Below, piece after piece: positions 44,398 through 54,848 of a stretch of DNA of 64,000 nucleotides; the first letter of the stretch is position 1, and each line of letters opens with the position of its first letter. Source of the stretch: Selaginella moellendorffii (lineage: Eukaryota; Streptophyta; Lycopodiopsida; Selaginellales; Selaginellaceae); NCBI RefSeq assembly GCF_000143415.4, contig NW_003314327.1, positions 25,116-89,115 of the forward strand, in the 5' to 3' direction. Position numbers and translations under genes: made by a program. The notes under the pieces are model-generated. The model was given only the letters and a program-made list of their open reading frames with translations, did no database searches and was not told the origin of the DNA.

Positions 44398-44578
44398 TGG
44401 ACTACTCGCAAGGAACTCGGGGATGGCTTAAGACGAGAGCAAAGTGCTACTTGGTTGTGGTGGTGCGCTTGCTGTACGTGGAAGCGGCAATTCGGATAGA
44501 ATGGGGATTCCCATTGACAAGGTGGCAAGGCTACCATGGCCACAGGTAATGTGGTCGCCATACTCTCTATGGCCACTT
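44398..44578 (-). pseudogene. FAD amine oxidase leader fragment (block S)
   Basis: Only the first 60 codons remain (MAIESMATTLPVAMVALPP, WESPFYPNC, NQVALCSRLKPSPSSLR). The frame then runs into the TRIM, whose insertion site is in this exon. The FAD fold and all downstream sequence are absent. Confidence 0.75.
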
Positions 44579-44624
44579 CGTTTTGTTTTAAGAGGTTCCT
44601 TGGATTGCAGGACGAGATCCAACG

Positions 44625-45420
44625 GGGGTGTTTTGAGTAGTGACCAGCGCAAGGTGAGTGGAAGTTTTAGTGTCATCCGCACATTATTTTTGTTTTTGTG
44701 GCAGTTGAAGCTCGCCGTTTGCCAGCTCTCGACTTGCGTAGACAAGGGACAGAGCTATCCTTGAACAGGACGGCTTAAAAGGACGGCTGCTGGTGGCGGC
44801 AGCAAGCTGATCCTTCTTCCAGTTAATTTTTGTAGTTGTCTGTTCAGTCATAAGGAGAATGTGTTACAGGAAATGTGGAATTGTGCATACTCAAACGCGA
44901 GCTTTCCAATCTACGCAGGCGATTCTCCCTCTTCCAAAATGCTTTCGGACATGGCAAAGAGTAAGGAGGTTACCATCATCAGAACGACGTGCGATCATCT
45001 CTACAATACTTGCTGCATCTACGGAAAAGATGGCTCTCTAAAAGGTAAACATCGGAAGGTTTGCTTTTCTGACGCGTCGTCTACGGTTTTTTCTCAGACC
45101 TCTTTCACACCAGGTTCACTTTTTTGACATCGATATACCAGGAAAGATACAGAAGTATACTGTTGATTCGGGTAAGGTCCTGCAGGCATTGCGACAAGCA
45201 AAATAACTCACATTGCTCACTGACTCAGATGTTGGACGAATCGGTGTTGGTATTTGCTAGATGGCAATGACTTACGCAGCACGAGGTAGGAAGAAGACTA
45301 ACCATGTAGCTGCTGAGGATTAAAATCTATGTTGGTGCCAGGCGTACATATAATCTGCTATCCAGGAGCTTTCAACATGACTACGGGACCAGTGCATTGG
45401 GAACTCCTCCAGAAAGCTAG
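44625..45420 (+). pseudogene. Omega-amidase (NIT2-like) pseudogene (block S)
   Basis: Exons 2-6 are recognisable ([58 protein letters not shown]-equivalent). Exon 1 is almost wholly deleted, part of exon 2 is scrambled near 44750-44800, the EDIDA codons are missing, and the 33-bp and 18-bp losses of blocks R and P are present, including TGC TAG after the nucleophile Cys. Ends with the exon-6 donor. Confidence 0.8.
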
Positions 45421-45484
45421 GTAACTCTTTGTTTCTTTCTTGTTGGGCGCGGAATTTACTGGCATGTGTTTTTCATGACGAAGG

Positions 45485-46013
45485 CAAGAGCTAAGGAGCC
45501 ACTGCCGGGCGCTCCAAGCTCTTGACTCCAGATGGCACGAAACAAGTGAAGCACGGAGACAGGAAAGCTAGGTGGGGATTTCTTTCCGTTAGTTTGAAGG
45601 AAGAGGTGGCCAAGGACTCGTATTTGGGCTCGTATTTTGTTTGCGTATCGTCATCTACATGCTGAAGAGGACGCCGGAGCTGAGTGATCGCACGAGTTTT
45701 ACCCTCGTTGTGGATGCTGCGTTCAAGGATACTGTCAACTTGAAGCAACTCTTCCAAGTAAGTGCCCTTCCTCTTCCTCTTCTTCTTCTTTCGGTTTTGG
45801 TTTGTTTGTTGCCAGTGCTGGCTGACTTGATGATTCTAATGCAAGATCCGTGTGTAGGTCGCTGCTGCTGCTGTTCTATGGAGCCAAGCTACAGGCTTTC
45901 GATTGGAGACGTGGTGAACTCTCTGATCCCGCTGGTCCCTTGTGACGCTCTGATCGCTCTGGTGGTGCTTTGAGGGCGATTGATCCGGCAGGAGCCACTC
46001 CGAGCGTGTAAAA
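45485..46013 (+). pseudogene. Short fusion of unknown-gene and receptor-kinase tail (block S)
   Basis: A piece of exon 2 of the unknown gene (45485-45620) jumps by a large internal deletion into the end of its exon 3 and the fusion joint ([28 protein letters not shown]), then the receptor-kinase last exon with the same 11-bp frameshifting loss as in block P. Wording at the joint is the same as in P, so P and S are sister copies. Confidence 0.75.
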
Positions 46014-46167
46014 CACAGGATGCATGCGTACAATTTTGTAGAGAAGCATGGCTATCCAGATTCAAATAAACGACTATCCTGAAATCACAAGATCGTCACC
46101 GTTGATCAAACGCGATTCCAGCCGTTGATTTGTACCCGTTAGCGAGAAGCTAGGTCAAAAAATTGGC

Positions 46168-47099
46168 GAGCGAGCGAGTTTGGGGAGGACGACTGTGGTG
46201 AGCTCCTCAAGTTGTACAGGCAGGGTGAGAAGCTGGGATCTGGCGGCGAAGGGCAGGTCTATTTGTTGAGTGCTCGTCGCAGGGCTGGCAAGAAGTATGC
46301 GGGGAAATGAGTTAAATTGATGAGGAATGCCGAGAACGAAGCTCGGCTCATGTCCAAGCTTTGCGTCTGCCCTGGAGTCGTGGCCTTTGAGGATTTCGTG
46401 AGGGAGAGAGAAGCTGGGAGGTGCTATGGGACTATCGTTATGGAACTTTGCGGCCCTAGCTTGGCAAAGCGATTGATCCAGGGCGGGGCAATGACTGAGG
46501 AAGAAGTAGCCAAGACTATTAAAACGCTAGCAGAAACATTCAAGTGGATGCATTTGAGAGGGGTCGTCCACTGCGATCTCAAGCATCACAACATCTTTCA
46601 GAGGCTCAACACCACTGCAGTAGATGAACTGGTGATTGGAGATTTTGGCACGGCCTCGGACAAGCAGTGGGATATGCAGCAATATTGTGGAACAGCAAAG
46701 TACATGGCACCCGAGGTGGTAGCTGTGAAGAATGATGGAGCCCGAGGACGACGAGCGAGTTACACAGCGGCCGTGGACATGTGGGGGCTGGGAGTCATTG
46801 TGTACAAGCTGCTGAGTGGGTATCGATCGAGAGTCGAATTTGATTTTCTGAGAGCTGGAGCATTCCCAAGTGATTTGGTGTCGTGTGAAGCAGAGGATCT
46901 CATCCAGGGAATGTTAGCTGTGGAGCAGAGCAAGAGGGTGACTCTAGATGCCGTGCTTGCACATCCCTAGATCGTCAAGCATTGTGGTAGTGGGGAGATC
47001 TTAACAGCGATGCCACATAGGAGGAGGCATTGTGGAGTAAAGAGAAAGTTTTCTGGCACGGATGCGGATTTAATTGTGAAAAAGATTCTAATGGGATAA
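46168..47099 (+). pseudogene. Ser/Thr kinase pseudogene (block S)
   Basis: Homology to the 310-codon kinase runs full length, but the ATG is lost (gcgagcgagcgagttt replaces the start), a stop/frameshift occurs at AAATGAGTTAAATTG near 46307, the catalytic HRD is HCD ([10 protein letters not shown]), and AHPWIV carries a TAG for Trp at 46967-46969. The 217-codon middle frame is otherwise open. Clearly inactive as a kinase because the HRD Arg and the start are gone. Confidence 0.82.
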
Positions 47100-47354
47100 C
47101 TGTGAAAGCGAGCAATCCAGTATGTTTATATATATCCATCAACTCGCTGAGAAAATGTACACTTACTTCAAAAGTGATGCGTGGCAATATGATAAAAGGC
47201 TCATTGATGACCCATTCCTACTAGCAGGTAGAACGTTAACAACAAGAGACTTCAACTTCTAGACATACTTACTTCAAACATAAGACTATACTTTCTGCAT
47301 ATCATTTATATATATTGTTTTCTTTGAAGTTTTCTAAAACACATAAACATTAAC

Positions 47355-47548
47355 TTATAATTTTATTCTGATTTGTCCGGAAATCAGTATTGCTAATAGG
47401 GCTGAGAATAACAATTTTGGAGACATATGTGAACAACATACAAAGAATAGAATTATAATTTTATTCTGATTTGTCCGGAAATCAGTATTGCTGATAGGGC
47501 TGAGAATAACAATTCTGGAGACATATGTGAACAACATACAAAGAATAG
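47355..47548. repeat. 98-bp tandem duplication downstream of block S kinase
   Basis: Two nearly identical 98-bp units (47355-47452 and 47453-47548) from TTATAATTTTATTCTG to CAAAGAATAG, differing at a few bases. A single diverged copy occurs after the O kinase (about 24035-24090). Confidence 0.85.
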
Positions 47549-47622
47549 AAAGAATAGAAGAGAAAAAGAAGCAAGAGCATTAGTAAAGTTTTGGCATTGA
47601 ACTTCTAGAAAAATGTTTATTG

Positions 47623-47657
47623 TGGTGGAAGGCATTTTGAGAGACAGCCTTCCACCA
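47623..47657. repeat. Perfect 11-bp-stem hairpin downstream of kinase (block S)
   Basis: TGGTGGAAGGC and GCCTTCCACCA flank a 13-nt loop. Counterparts at 24160-24194 and 33903-33945 have shorter stems. Confidence 0.6.
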
Positions 47658-47689
47658 TAAAATTCAGTATATAAAGAAAGAAAAATTCA

Positions 47690-48110
47690 AAACCAAAGAT
47701 GAACTCTCGCGGCGGATTTTGACGAAGGCACTGCAATCCACACCCGAGCTTTCGAGCTAGGAATCGCCACTCCAGCAGTCGCGAGCTTGCACGCCAAGTG
47801 TGGGAGCCTGGATGCTGTTCGAGAAGAACCGTGAGAGGGATCTGGAACGCGATGGTTGGAGGGAGGGATGGAGTGGTGCTCGCGTCGTGCTCCTGTCGAG
47901 CGGGATGTTCTACGCGGGCTGGCGGAAGCGCGAGCACGGGGAGGCGGTGGAGAGCGAGCTGCTCGGGCGGTGTGGGAGGCTGGGCGAGGCCGAGGCGCTG
48001 CTCCGCAGTATGCCGCTGGAGCCCGATGGGTGACGCACAAGAGGAGGTGATCCGCGCGGACCGGGTTGGATCCCAGCGACGCTGCGACTTACGTGCTCAT
48101 CGAGCGCGGG
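47690..48110 (+). pseudogene. PPR protein fragment (block Q)
   Basis: Matches the 3' end of the PPR pseudogene of block P: SRELARQ, CGSLDAV and EAEALLRSMPLEP appear in different frames. GC-rich. Immediately precedes the WD40-gene remnant, as in the other blocks. Confidence 0.6.
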
Positions 48111-48139
48111 AATTTTTGTGGTTCTAGGCTGGGTCGAGG

Positions 48140-49372
48140 ATGGGGAGAGCGGCGCCAATGCGGCAGCAATCGGTGGAGATCGAGGCCCTTGGATCGCTTT
48201 TCCAGGGCCCGTGGGAGAAGAGGTACTGGAGCAGCTCTCGGGTGAGGGATTTCTCTGGAGTCTAAGATTGTGCCCGATACTCCGGAGGTACTTCACGTGA
48301 GAGAAGAAGAACATAATTCACCAAATCTAGGCTAGAGCGTAAGTACAAATAGCTTCCTCATGAAATGCAGTGAGAATCTCATTTTTTTCTTTTGACGCAG
48401 TCAGCAGTCATTGTTGGGATCCAACTCAGAAGAAAATCAAAACAACTCGGACTTGTTTGCCAGCATGATATCTCTGCTACTTCCAAATGCCGAACGTGAT
48501 CCGAAGGCTGAACAATTTGCGACTGCCGCAATGAGATGCCTTTTGATAACAGGAGCTCTTTCTTTAGTCGCTGCTGGAGATGAAGGTTGTATCAAAGAAT
48601 GGCGCATGGATCCGTCTTGGAGGTAGTCGTTTTTCACGTTTGTATTTCCTTGCATTAATCACGTCCTATTCAGGCATTCTTTGTATGAAACAGATCTCCC
48701 TCCTGCAAGATATAACCCCAAGACTTTCCGGAGCATTTTAAAGCTATAAATCGTTCCTCAAGCACCTCACCTTGTTCTTGGATGTGACATGGATGGCTAC
48801 GTTGCAATCTGGTATTTCTAACTTTGGTTTGCATTTGTCCAAGAAACTCACTCTCTTTTTTATTACATCTTACAGGAATATCTCCAAAAAGCAGCTGCTT
48901 TCTTCATGCCACAACTTTTCCAGACATTCACGTCGTCGATCGTTCTTTGGTGGATGGTTTCATAGATCGAGACTACGATTGTTGTGTCTGGCTTCTGAAA
49001 AATGTTAAAGACGATGCGAAACGTCAGAACCTCTGGAGAATGGCCCTGCTAGAGAATAATGCCTTGTTTGTTGGCAGTGATCTTGCTAACAGGTATGAAA
49101 ATCTACTGGAACTTTTTGTTCATAACATTCGATTGCAGAATATGCTCAGCAGCCGTTGCTGGCACTGACGAGGGGCGAGTTTTTCTTTGGGAATTTTCCA
49201 CTGGAAAAAGGTGGTTGAAATGTTTGACCAAGGTATGAGATTCTTGTTTTTCAAGTCGTCTCTTATGCAAGCGTGCAATGTAGAATCGAAAATCGTACAA
49301 GTGAAAACTACAACGTCGTCGCGTTTGCTGGCAACTGTTGGAGAGGATGGGCGTGTTGTTCTGTATGTGTAG
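48140..49372 (+). pseudogene. FYR/WD40 gene remnant with two large deletions (block Q)
   Basis: Starts with the exon-1 equivalent (EIEALGSLFQGPWEKRYW) and jumps inside the first intron straight into exon 5 (KIVPDTPEVLHV), losing exons 2-4. The sixth exon is reduced to its first 30 codons (LLGSNSEENQNNSDLFASM) and joined to the middle of exon 7 (ERDPKAEQFATAAMRC). Exons 8-11 follow, with small lesions, to the GEDGRVVLYV stop. The deletions remove the FYR-like part and nearly 500 codons; the WD40-like end remains but is damaged. Confidence 0.78.
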
Positions 49373-49405
49373 GAGGTATGGCAATGCAAGTTTGTAACTC
49401 GAGCT

Positions 49406-50932
49406 TCACTTTCCCTGAACTTTCAGTTCGGAATCTGAAAGGAGCGCTTCAGCAGCTCGTCTCCCTGACAGAAGTGCTCCGTCGAAAGTTGCTGAGACTC
49501 GGTGATCTCCGCACAGGTACAAACCTGCATCAACTTTTGGTTCTTTCGAGAGGTTGGTCGGTGGAGTCTGATCGGGTTGAGCAAACAAGATCCTGTATGT
49601 CTTCAAGTGCTGCCACTTCGCTACTGTTTCCCGCCCAAACCATTCCTCGAGCTCGGACCTCACTATTTTCTCAAGCTCGGCATCGGAACTGGTGGAATAT
49701 CTTCCGATCAATGTTACCGAGACGAGAGCTTTTCCAACAGGGGCGTACGAAGAGCAGACGCTGCTGGGAAAGCACATATTGTTGATGACGCCTTTGTCAG
49801 TGCCGTTCAAGAGCAGGACAGCTTCCTTGATTGGGGCTCTATCGGCAGAAAAGTAGAGGCAGACAGTGCTGCGAGCTGGCTTATCGGTGCTTTCGCAAGC
49901 TGTTTTGCTGCTCAGCAAACGAGCTGCTTCCGGACCTTCGACTGCCACTATTATCCCGTACTTGGACTTGACAACCTTTCCAGTATCAAGTCTCACCTTT
50001 GAAACTTTACCGTCTTCTCCGACAAGCAGCTCTTGTACTCGGGAGTTCAACTTGATTGATTCTTCTGGAAGGCTTCGAGCAAGCTGCTGTGATATTTCGC
50101 CGATGCCTTTAGCGGGAAGGCAGTTCTGTCCCAGAGCCAGGCACTTGAAGACGAAGTTAAAAAGCCGGGACGTGGTTTTCAGCTCTCTGTCGAAGAAGAT
50201 GCCACCGAAGAACGGTCGGAAGAATCGATCTATCATCTGCGAGGAAAAGCCGTCGGTCTTCAACTTTTCTCCGATCTCTACTTCAGGTGCCGAGACAAGT
50301 TTCTCAAATGGTTGTGATGCTGCTTGAAGCCTGACAATGCCGACGAGGATTTTGTCCTGAATAGTACCAATCGGATTACCAAGCGACAGTATGCCGTCGA
50401 CCAGGTGACGGAACGGGTCTGCCACTTTGTGAAAGCGTCCGTCAAACCAGACAAAGGCTCCGGCATAAAAGTTCTTGAGCTCCAGCGCTTGGTAGTCGAG
50501 AACTTCTGCAGCCTCCGGATATGCGGATATGAAGATCTGGAAGCCCCTGTCCAGGACGTAGCCTTGGACGGTGTCACTTCTCACTCGACCTCCAACTCCA
50601 TCCGACGCTTCAAGCAGCTGGAATGTGATGCCTTCTTTGTGCAAGCGTCGTGCTGCCGCGAGACCAGCAAGGCCTGCTCCAACTATTACAACGTCAACCT
50701 CTGGAGGAGAAACGTTATCAGCAGATTCAGATGCTCCATTCTCAGTTTTCCAAGGCTGGTCGACCGTCTGGACTGCTCGCAAGGAACTCGGGGATGGCTT
50801 AAGACGAGAGCAAAGTGCTACTTGGTTGTGGTGGTGCTGTTGCTGTACCTGGAAGCGGCAATTCGGATAGAGTGGGGATTCCCATCGACTAGGTGCCAAG
50901 GCTGCCAGGGCCACAGGTAATGTGATCGCCAT
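49406..50932 (-). CDS. Plastid-type FAD amine oxidase/phytoene-desaturase-like oxidoreductase
   Basis: Intronless, 508 residues. The N-terminus is a Ser/Gln-rich transit-like leader. Residues 78-110 carry the dinucleotide-binding fold VDVVIVGAGLAGLAAARRL with the acidic end of strand 2 (LLEASDGVGGRVRSD). RGFQIF, ADPFRH, RFFRPFFGGIFFDREL and the C-terminal GLYLCGDHRVSATFDGALLSGR FAD motif follow. The overall wording matches the Arabidopsis At3g09580 family of uncharacterised flavoproteins; the substrate is unknown. Only intact copy here; fragments lie in blocks R, P and S. It starts 94 bp from the divergent omega-amidase gene and is convergent with the WD40 remnant. Confidence 0.88.
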   Translation of the reverse strand: MAITLPVALAALAPSRWESPLYPNCRFQVQQQHHHNQVALCSRLKPSPSSLRAVQTVDQPWKTENGASESADNVSPPEVDVVIVGAGLAGLAAARRLHKEGITFQLLEASDGVGGRVRSDTVQGYVLDRGFQIFISAYPEAAEVLDYQALELKNFYAGAFVWFDGRFHKVADPFRHLVDGILSLGNPIGTIQDKILVGIVRLQAASQPFEKLVSAPEVEIGEKLKTDGFSSQMIDRFFRPFFGGIFFDRELKTTSRLFNFVFKCLALGQNCLPAKGIGEISQQLARSLPEESIKLNSRVQELLVGEDGKVSKVRLDTGKVVKSKYGIIVAVEGPEAARLLSSKTACESTDKPARSTVCLYFSADRAPIKEAVLLLNGTDKGVINNMCFPSSVCSSYAPVGKALVSVTLIGRYSTSSDAELEKIVRSELEEWFGRETVAKWQHLKTYRILFAQPDQTPPTNLSKEPKVDAGLYLCGDHRVSATFDGALLSGRRAAEALLSDSELKVQGK

Positions 50933-51026
50933 ACTCTCCAGTCACTTCGAAAGTTTTTTTTTAAGAGGTTCATATTGACGGCTTGGATTGCAGGACGAGA
51001 TCCAACGGGGGTGTTTTGGGAGTAGA
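50933..51026. promoter_or_regulatory. 94-bp divergent promoter between oxidase and omega-amidase genes
   Basis: The two start codons are 94 bp apart on opposite strands, so 5' leaders and promoters must overlap or lie within the genes. A T-run and an acceptor-like tattgacggcttggattgcag (ending 50994) lie within it. The same head-to-head arrangement is conserved in the decayed blocks. Confidence 0.45.
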
Positions 51027-52543
51027 ATGAGCAGCGCCCTTTTCCTGCGACTTCCCATTCTAGCGCGTGCAGGTGAAAGTTTGAGGCGCTGTGCTGCTCG
51101 CTCCGGAGTTCGAGATTTTGCAAGCATGCAGTCAGATGCAAGGAAACCGCCTTCGCAGGCTCCACCGGAGCCTCCGACTAGCAAGGTCAGTGGAAGTTTT
51201 ATTGTATCGGGATGCCCTCGTCACGTTACTTTTGGTTTTTGTGGCAGTTCAAGCTCGCCGTTTGCCAGCTCTCGATCTGTGCAGACAAGGAACAGAACAT
51301 CAGGCATGCTCGTGAAGCTATCCAGACGGCTGCTGATGGCGGCAGTAAACTGGTCCTTCTTCCAGTTAAGTTTTGTAGTTGTGTGTTCAGTCATAAGGAG
51401 AATGTGTTACAGGAAATGTGGAATTGCCCATACTCAAACGCGAGCTTTCCAATCTACGCGGAGGATATTGACGCAGGTGATTCTCCCTCTTCCAAAATGC
51501 TTTCGGATATGGCAAAGAGTAAGGAGGTTACCATCATCGGTGGCTCCATACCGGAACGAAGTGGCAATCATCTCTACAATACTTGCTGCATCTACGGAAA
51601 AGATGGCTCTCTAAAAGGAAAACATCGGAAGGTTTGCTTTTCTGAGGCGTCGTCTACGGTTTTTCTCAGCCCTCTTTCACACCAGGTTCACCTTTTTGAC
51701 ATCGATATACCAGGAAAGATACAGTTCAAAGAATCGGACACACTGAAGCCTGGAGATAAGTATACTGTTGTTGATACGGGTAAGGTCTTTCAGGCATTAC
51801 GACAAGAAAAAAAAACTCACATTGCTCATTGACGTAGATGTTGGACGAATCGGTGTTGGTATTTGCTATGACATTCGCTTTCCGGAGATGGCAATGACTT
51901 ACGCAGCACGAGGTACGAAGAAGGCTAGCCAGGTAGCTGCAGTGTATTAAAATTTATGTTGGTGCCAGGCGTACATATGATCTGCTATCCGGGAGCTTTC
52001 AACATGACTACGGGACCAGCGCATTGGGAACTCCTCCAGAAAGCCAGGTAACTCATTGTTTCTTTCTTGTTGGCTGCGGAATTTACTGGCAACGTTTTTT
52101 TTTTTTTGTTTTTTCAATTTCCAGAGCCGTAGACAATCAGGTAAGTATTTTTGATGTTTTGTCTTTCTTACTCTTTTTTTTTTTCTAGCTGTTTGTGGCC
52201 ACTTGCTCACCAGCCAGAAATCCAAGCGCGGGATATGTTGCTTGGGGACACTCCAGTGTCATTGGACCGGTAACATCATGCTGTTTTATCAATGCTTTTC
52301 TCAATCTGTCTGAATTTTTTAGTTCGGAGAAATACTGGCGTCAACAGGACGTGAAGAGGCGATTTTCTATGCAGACATCGACTATGCTCAGATCAAGGAA
52401 CGCAGGTGCTGTTCTTGTTTCTGGCATAACGGAGGTTTCTCAACCATTTTCTCTTTTCCTTTCCCGTTAGGATGAACATGCCTCTGGACCATCAGCGAAG
52501 AGGTGACTTGTATCAGCTCGTCGACTTGACCTTGGCAACATGA
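51027..52543 (+). CDS. NIT2: Omega-amidase (NIT2-like), intact copy (block Q)
   Basis: Ten exons (51027-51185, 51248-51364, 51413-51631, 51686-51779, 51838-51912, 51969-52047, 52125-52140, 52189-52269, 52323-52405, 52471-52543) give 331 residues. A transit-like leader precedes a full nitrilase/CN-hydrolase fold. The Glu-Lys-Cys triad is visible as PEMWN (Glu), GKHRKVHLF (Lys) and [12 protein letters not shown] (Cys). [11 protein letters not shown] and WGHSSVIGP are omega-amidase signatures. The enzyme removes ammonia from alpha-ketoglutaramate and alpha-ketosuccinamate. Exon 7 is only 16 nt. Three decayed copies lie in blocks R, P and S. Confidence 0.93.
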
Positions 52544-52791
52544 GCAGTTCCAGCAGTAGGAACAAGGAAAGTGTTCTGGGAAATAGATCGAGTAGTTGTT
52601 CTGAGAATATCCTCCCCTTGTCCGGGTGACGTGGGGTTAGTTTAACTGTCGGAAGTGTTCTTACCGCCGCAGCATGAGAGGAGAGCATCAGTGTCCGAGC
52701 GGCAGCAGGGTAACAGGTTATCCAGCAACAGGAGTGAGCACGTCCTAGACTCGTGGAGCTTTGCTTGAGGTGGTGGGATGAAGTGAGACGG

Positions 52792-54848
52792 ATGTGGAAG
52801 GACTATTGCTCGCGTTTGAAGGAAAGAAGCAGCGGTATGGGGGCGCTCAAGAACGACGACGTTCTCTACGACTACATTGCCAGAGCGGTACGTTTCTTAT
52901 TTAACAAGCTTTCTTATGTTTTCACTCTCTTATGTTTCAGAATCCCAACATTTACTTTCAGCCTCGAGCAGCGAAGCAGATGAAAGTGCCGCAGCCAGTT
53001 TTGTTCCCCGGATATCTCTGCCCGCTTGCCACTGAAGAGTTTGAGGAGGAAGAACCCACGCCTTCGCAAACTCAAGTAATTTGGAGTCCTTTGTTCGATG
53101 GCACTGAGCTCAAGCGCTTGGGTGGTGGGCTCAAAAGTGAGACGGCTATTGTACCTGAGCTTCCAGCTGGTTGGAGAACGGCCGAACAAAAATTGCTGGA
53201 AATGGGAGCTAGAAATGGGGATTATCTGGGACACACCGTTAGCAGTTGTTCTAGTAACTCGGAAGAGGAGCCGCCAACGGTTTGGACAAGCGCTCAGTGC
53301 TTGCTTCACATGAAGGATTTGACTGATCCACAAAGTGGGATAGAACAGGAGCAGGCGCCTGGAATCGCTGAGAGCTTTTTAGAGTATAACAGCTGCGAAC
53401 TAGGTGGGACAGACAAGCTTGACCACGTACCGGAGAACCTTCTCCTGGTTGACGATTACGAAGAGAAGCTCAAAAGCTATCACTCCGAAGTGAGTGTGGA
53501 AGAGAGCAGATATCAGACATGTAGTGGCGGGGATGGAAGCGTTTGCAGCGTTCTGAGTGCGGGTATCGGCCGTGGGAAGCTGAACAGCAGGGAGTCATTC
53601 AGGGAGGACGTTCTTTTGAGCGAGATCAGTGGAGGGGAGTCGTCCGAGACGAGGTCGTGCTCCACCGCCAACGACGACGGCAAGAGCTCAGTTCGAGGAG
53701 CCACTACCGGGCGCTCCAAGCTCTTGACTCCGGACGGCACGAAACAGGTGAAGCACGGAGACAGGAAAGCTAGGCGGGGATATCCTTACATTAGTTTGAA
53801 GGAAGAGGAGGTGGCAAAGGAATTTTCAAGGCCTCGAATTTGGAACAGCGGGGTTAACAGAGGACCGCTGCAGCAGAAAACGAGAAAGATGGTGGCGCAG
53901 ACACCTGGCAGAGGCGCAGAGACGACAAACAAGGAACAGAACGCCAAGAATCACAGCAAAACCAGCACCACTAGCAGCACCAGAAGGCCGCCCTGGTGCC
54001 TGCACAGCGTGAAGAGGAACCTCCACCACCACCATGGAACGCTGTCGGACCACGAAGTGACGTCGGCAGGATCCACAACCAACGAAGAGGAGACCAGAGG
54101 AGCGGCGATGCTGGCGGATACCAGAGATCAGAACACCGAATTGATATCGACTTTGGCGGAGATGAACAACCGGGAACTCAGGGTGCTGCAGTGCTCGGCT
54201 GCGATTATGCGTCACAACATCGGTGTTCTTCGTGACGACGTCAAGGTTTGCTCTTCCAAGAAGCTTTGATTTCTTTGACATGTTAAACATGCGAATGTGT
54301 GTGCTCCAGGGATTGCAAGGCTGCTTGGAAGGCAGAAAAGCCCGCTATTCGTGGTGGACGCTCTTCAAAGATTTTGTTGTTGCTGCTGGGCTCGTATCCG
54401 GGGCATTTGGTTTACGTACCGTCATCGACATGCTCAAGAGGACAGTTCGATATGGTGAGATTTTGTTTTGGATATATAGTCGGTAGAGCGTAACATCTAC
54501 CGTATTTTTTTCTTCCTTGAAGTCCCTCTCACACTCTTTTCTTCCAGGTGCATTGAACAAGCTAACAAACAAGCAAGAGAAGATGGCCTTGGCAGCCTTT
54601 GTTCTCACGGTTGGAGCACGCTTCGGCAAGCAGATATGGCGAGAACAGGTACACATACTGTTTGGATCTCGCAGGATAGATCGTGTAACTTATGGCTGGA
54701 TCTTTTCCAGGGAAATGCCAGCTCCCGGCGCGAGATAAAGCTACGGGAGCAACTGTCCAGGATTAACGAGAGGGTGTCTCTCATGTCGGACCTGGCTACC
54801 AGCGATCGCCAGCAAACAGTCGCCGCCGCCGCAGCAGAATCCGAGTGA
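52792..54848 (+). CDS. Plant protein of unknown function, intact copy (block Q)
   Basis: Exons 52792-52887, 52941-54245, 54310-54454, 54548-54648 and 54711-54848 give 594 residues. The N-terminus begins MWKDYCSRLKERSSG and includes NPNIYFQPRAAKQ. A long hydrophilic Ser/Glu/Lys-rich middle follows (one 435-codon exon). Near the C-terminus lie a hydrophobic segment ([18 protein letters not shown]), a second weaker one (MALAAFVLTVGA) and a short coiled coil (EIKLREQLSRINERVSLM). I do not recognise the family; membrane association through the C-terminal part is possible. An upstream GTG frame extends to 52753, but the ATG at 52792 is the first. Exons 2-3 supply the first half of the fusions in R, P and S. 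Confidence 0.78.
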
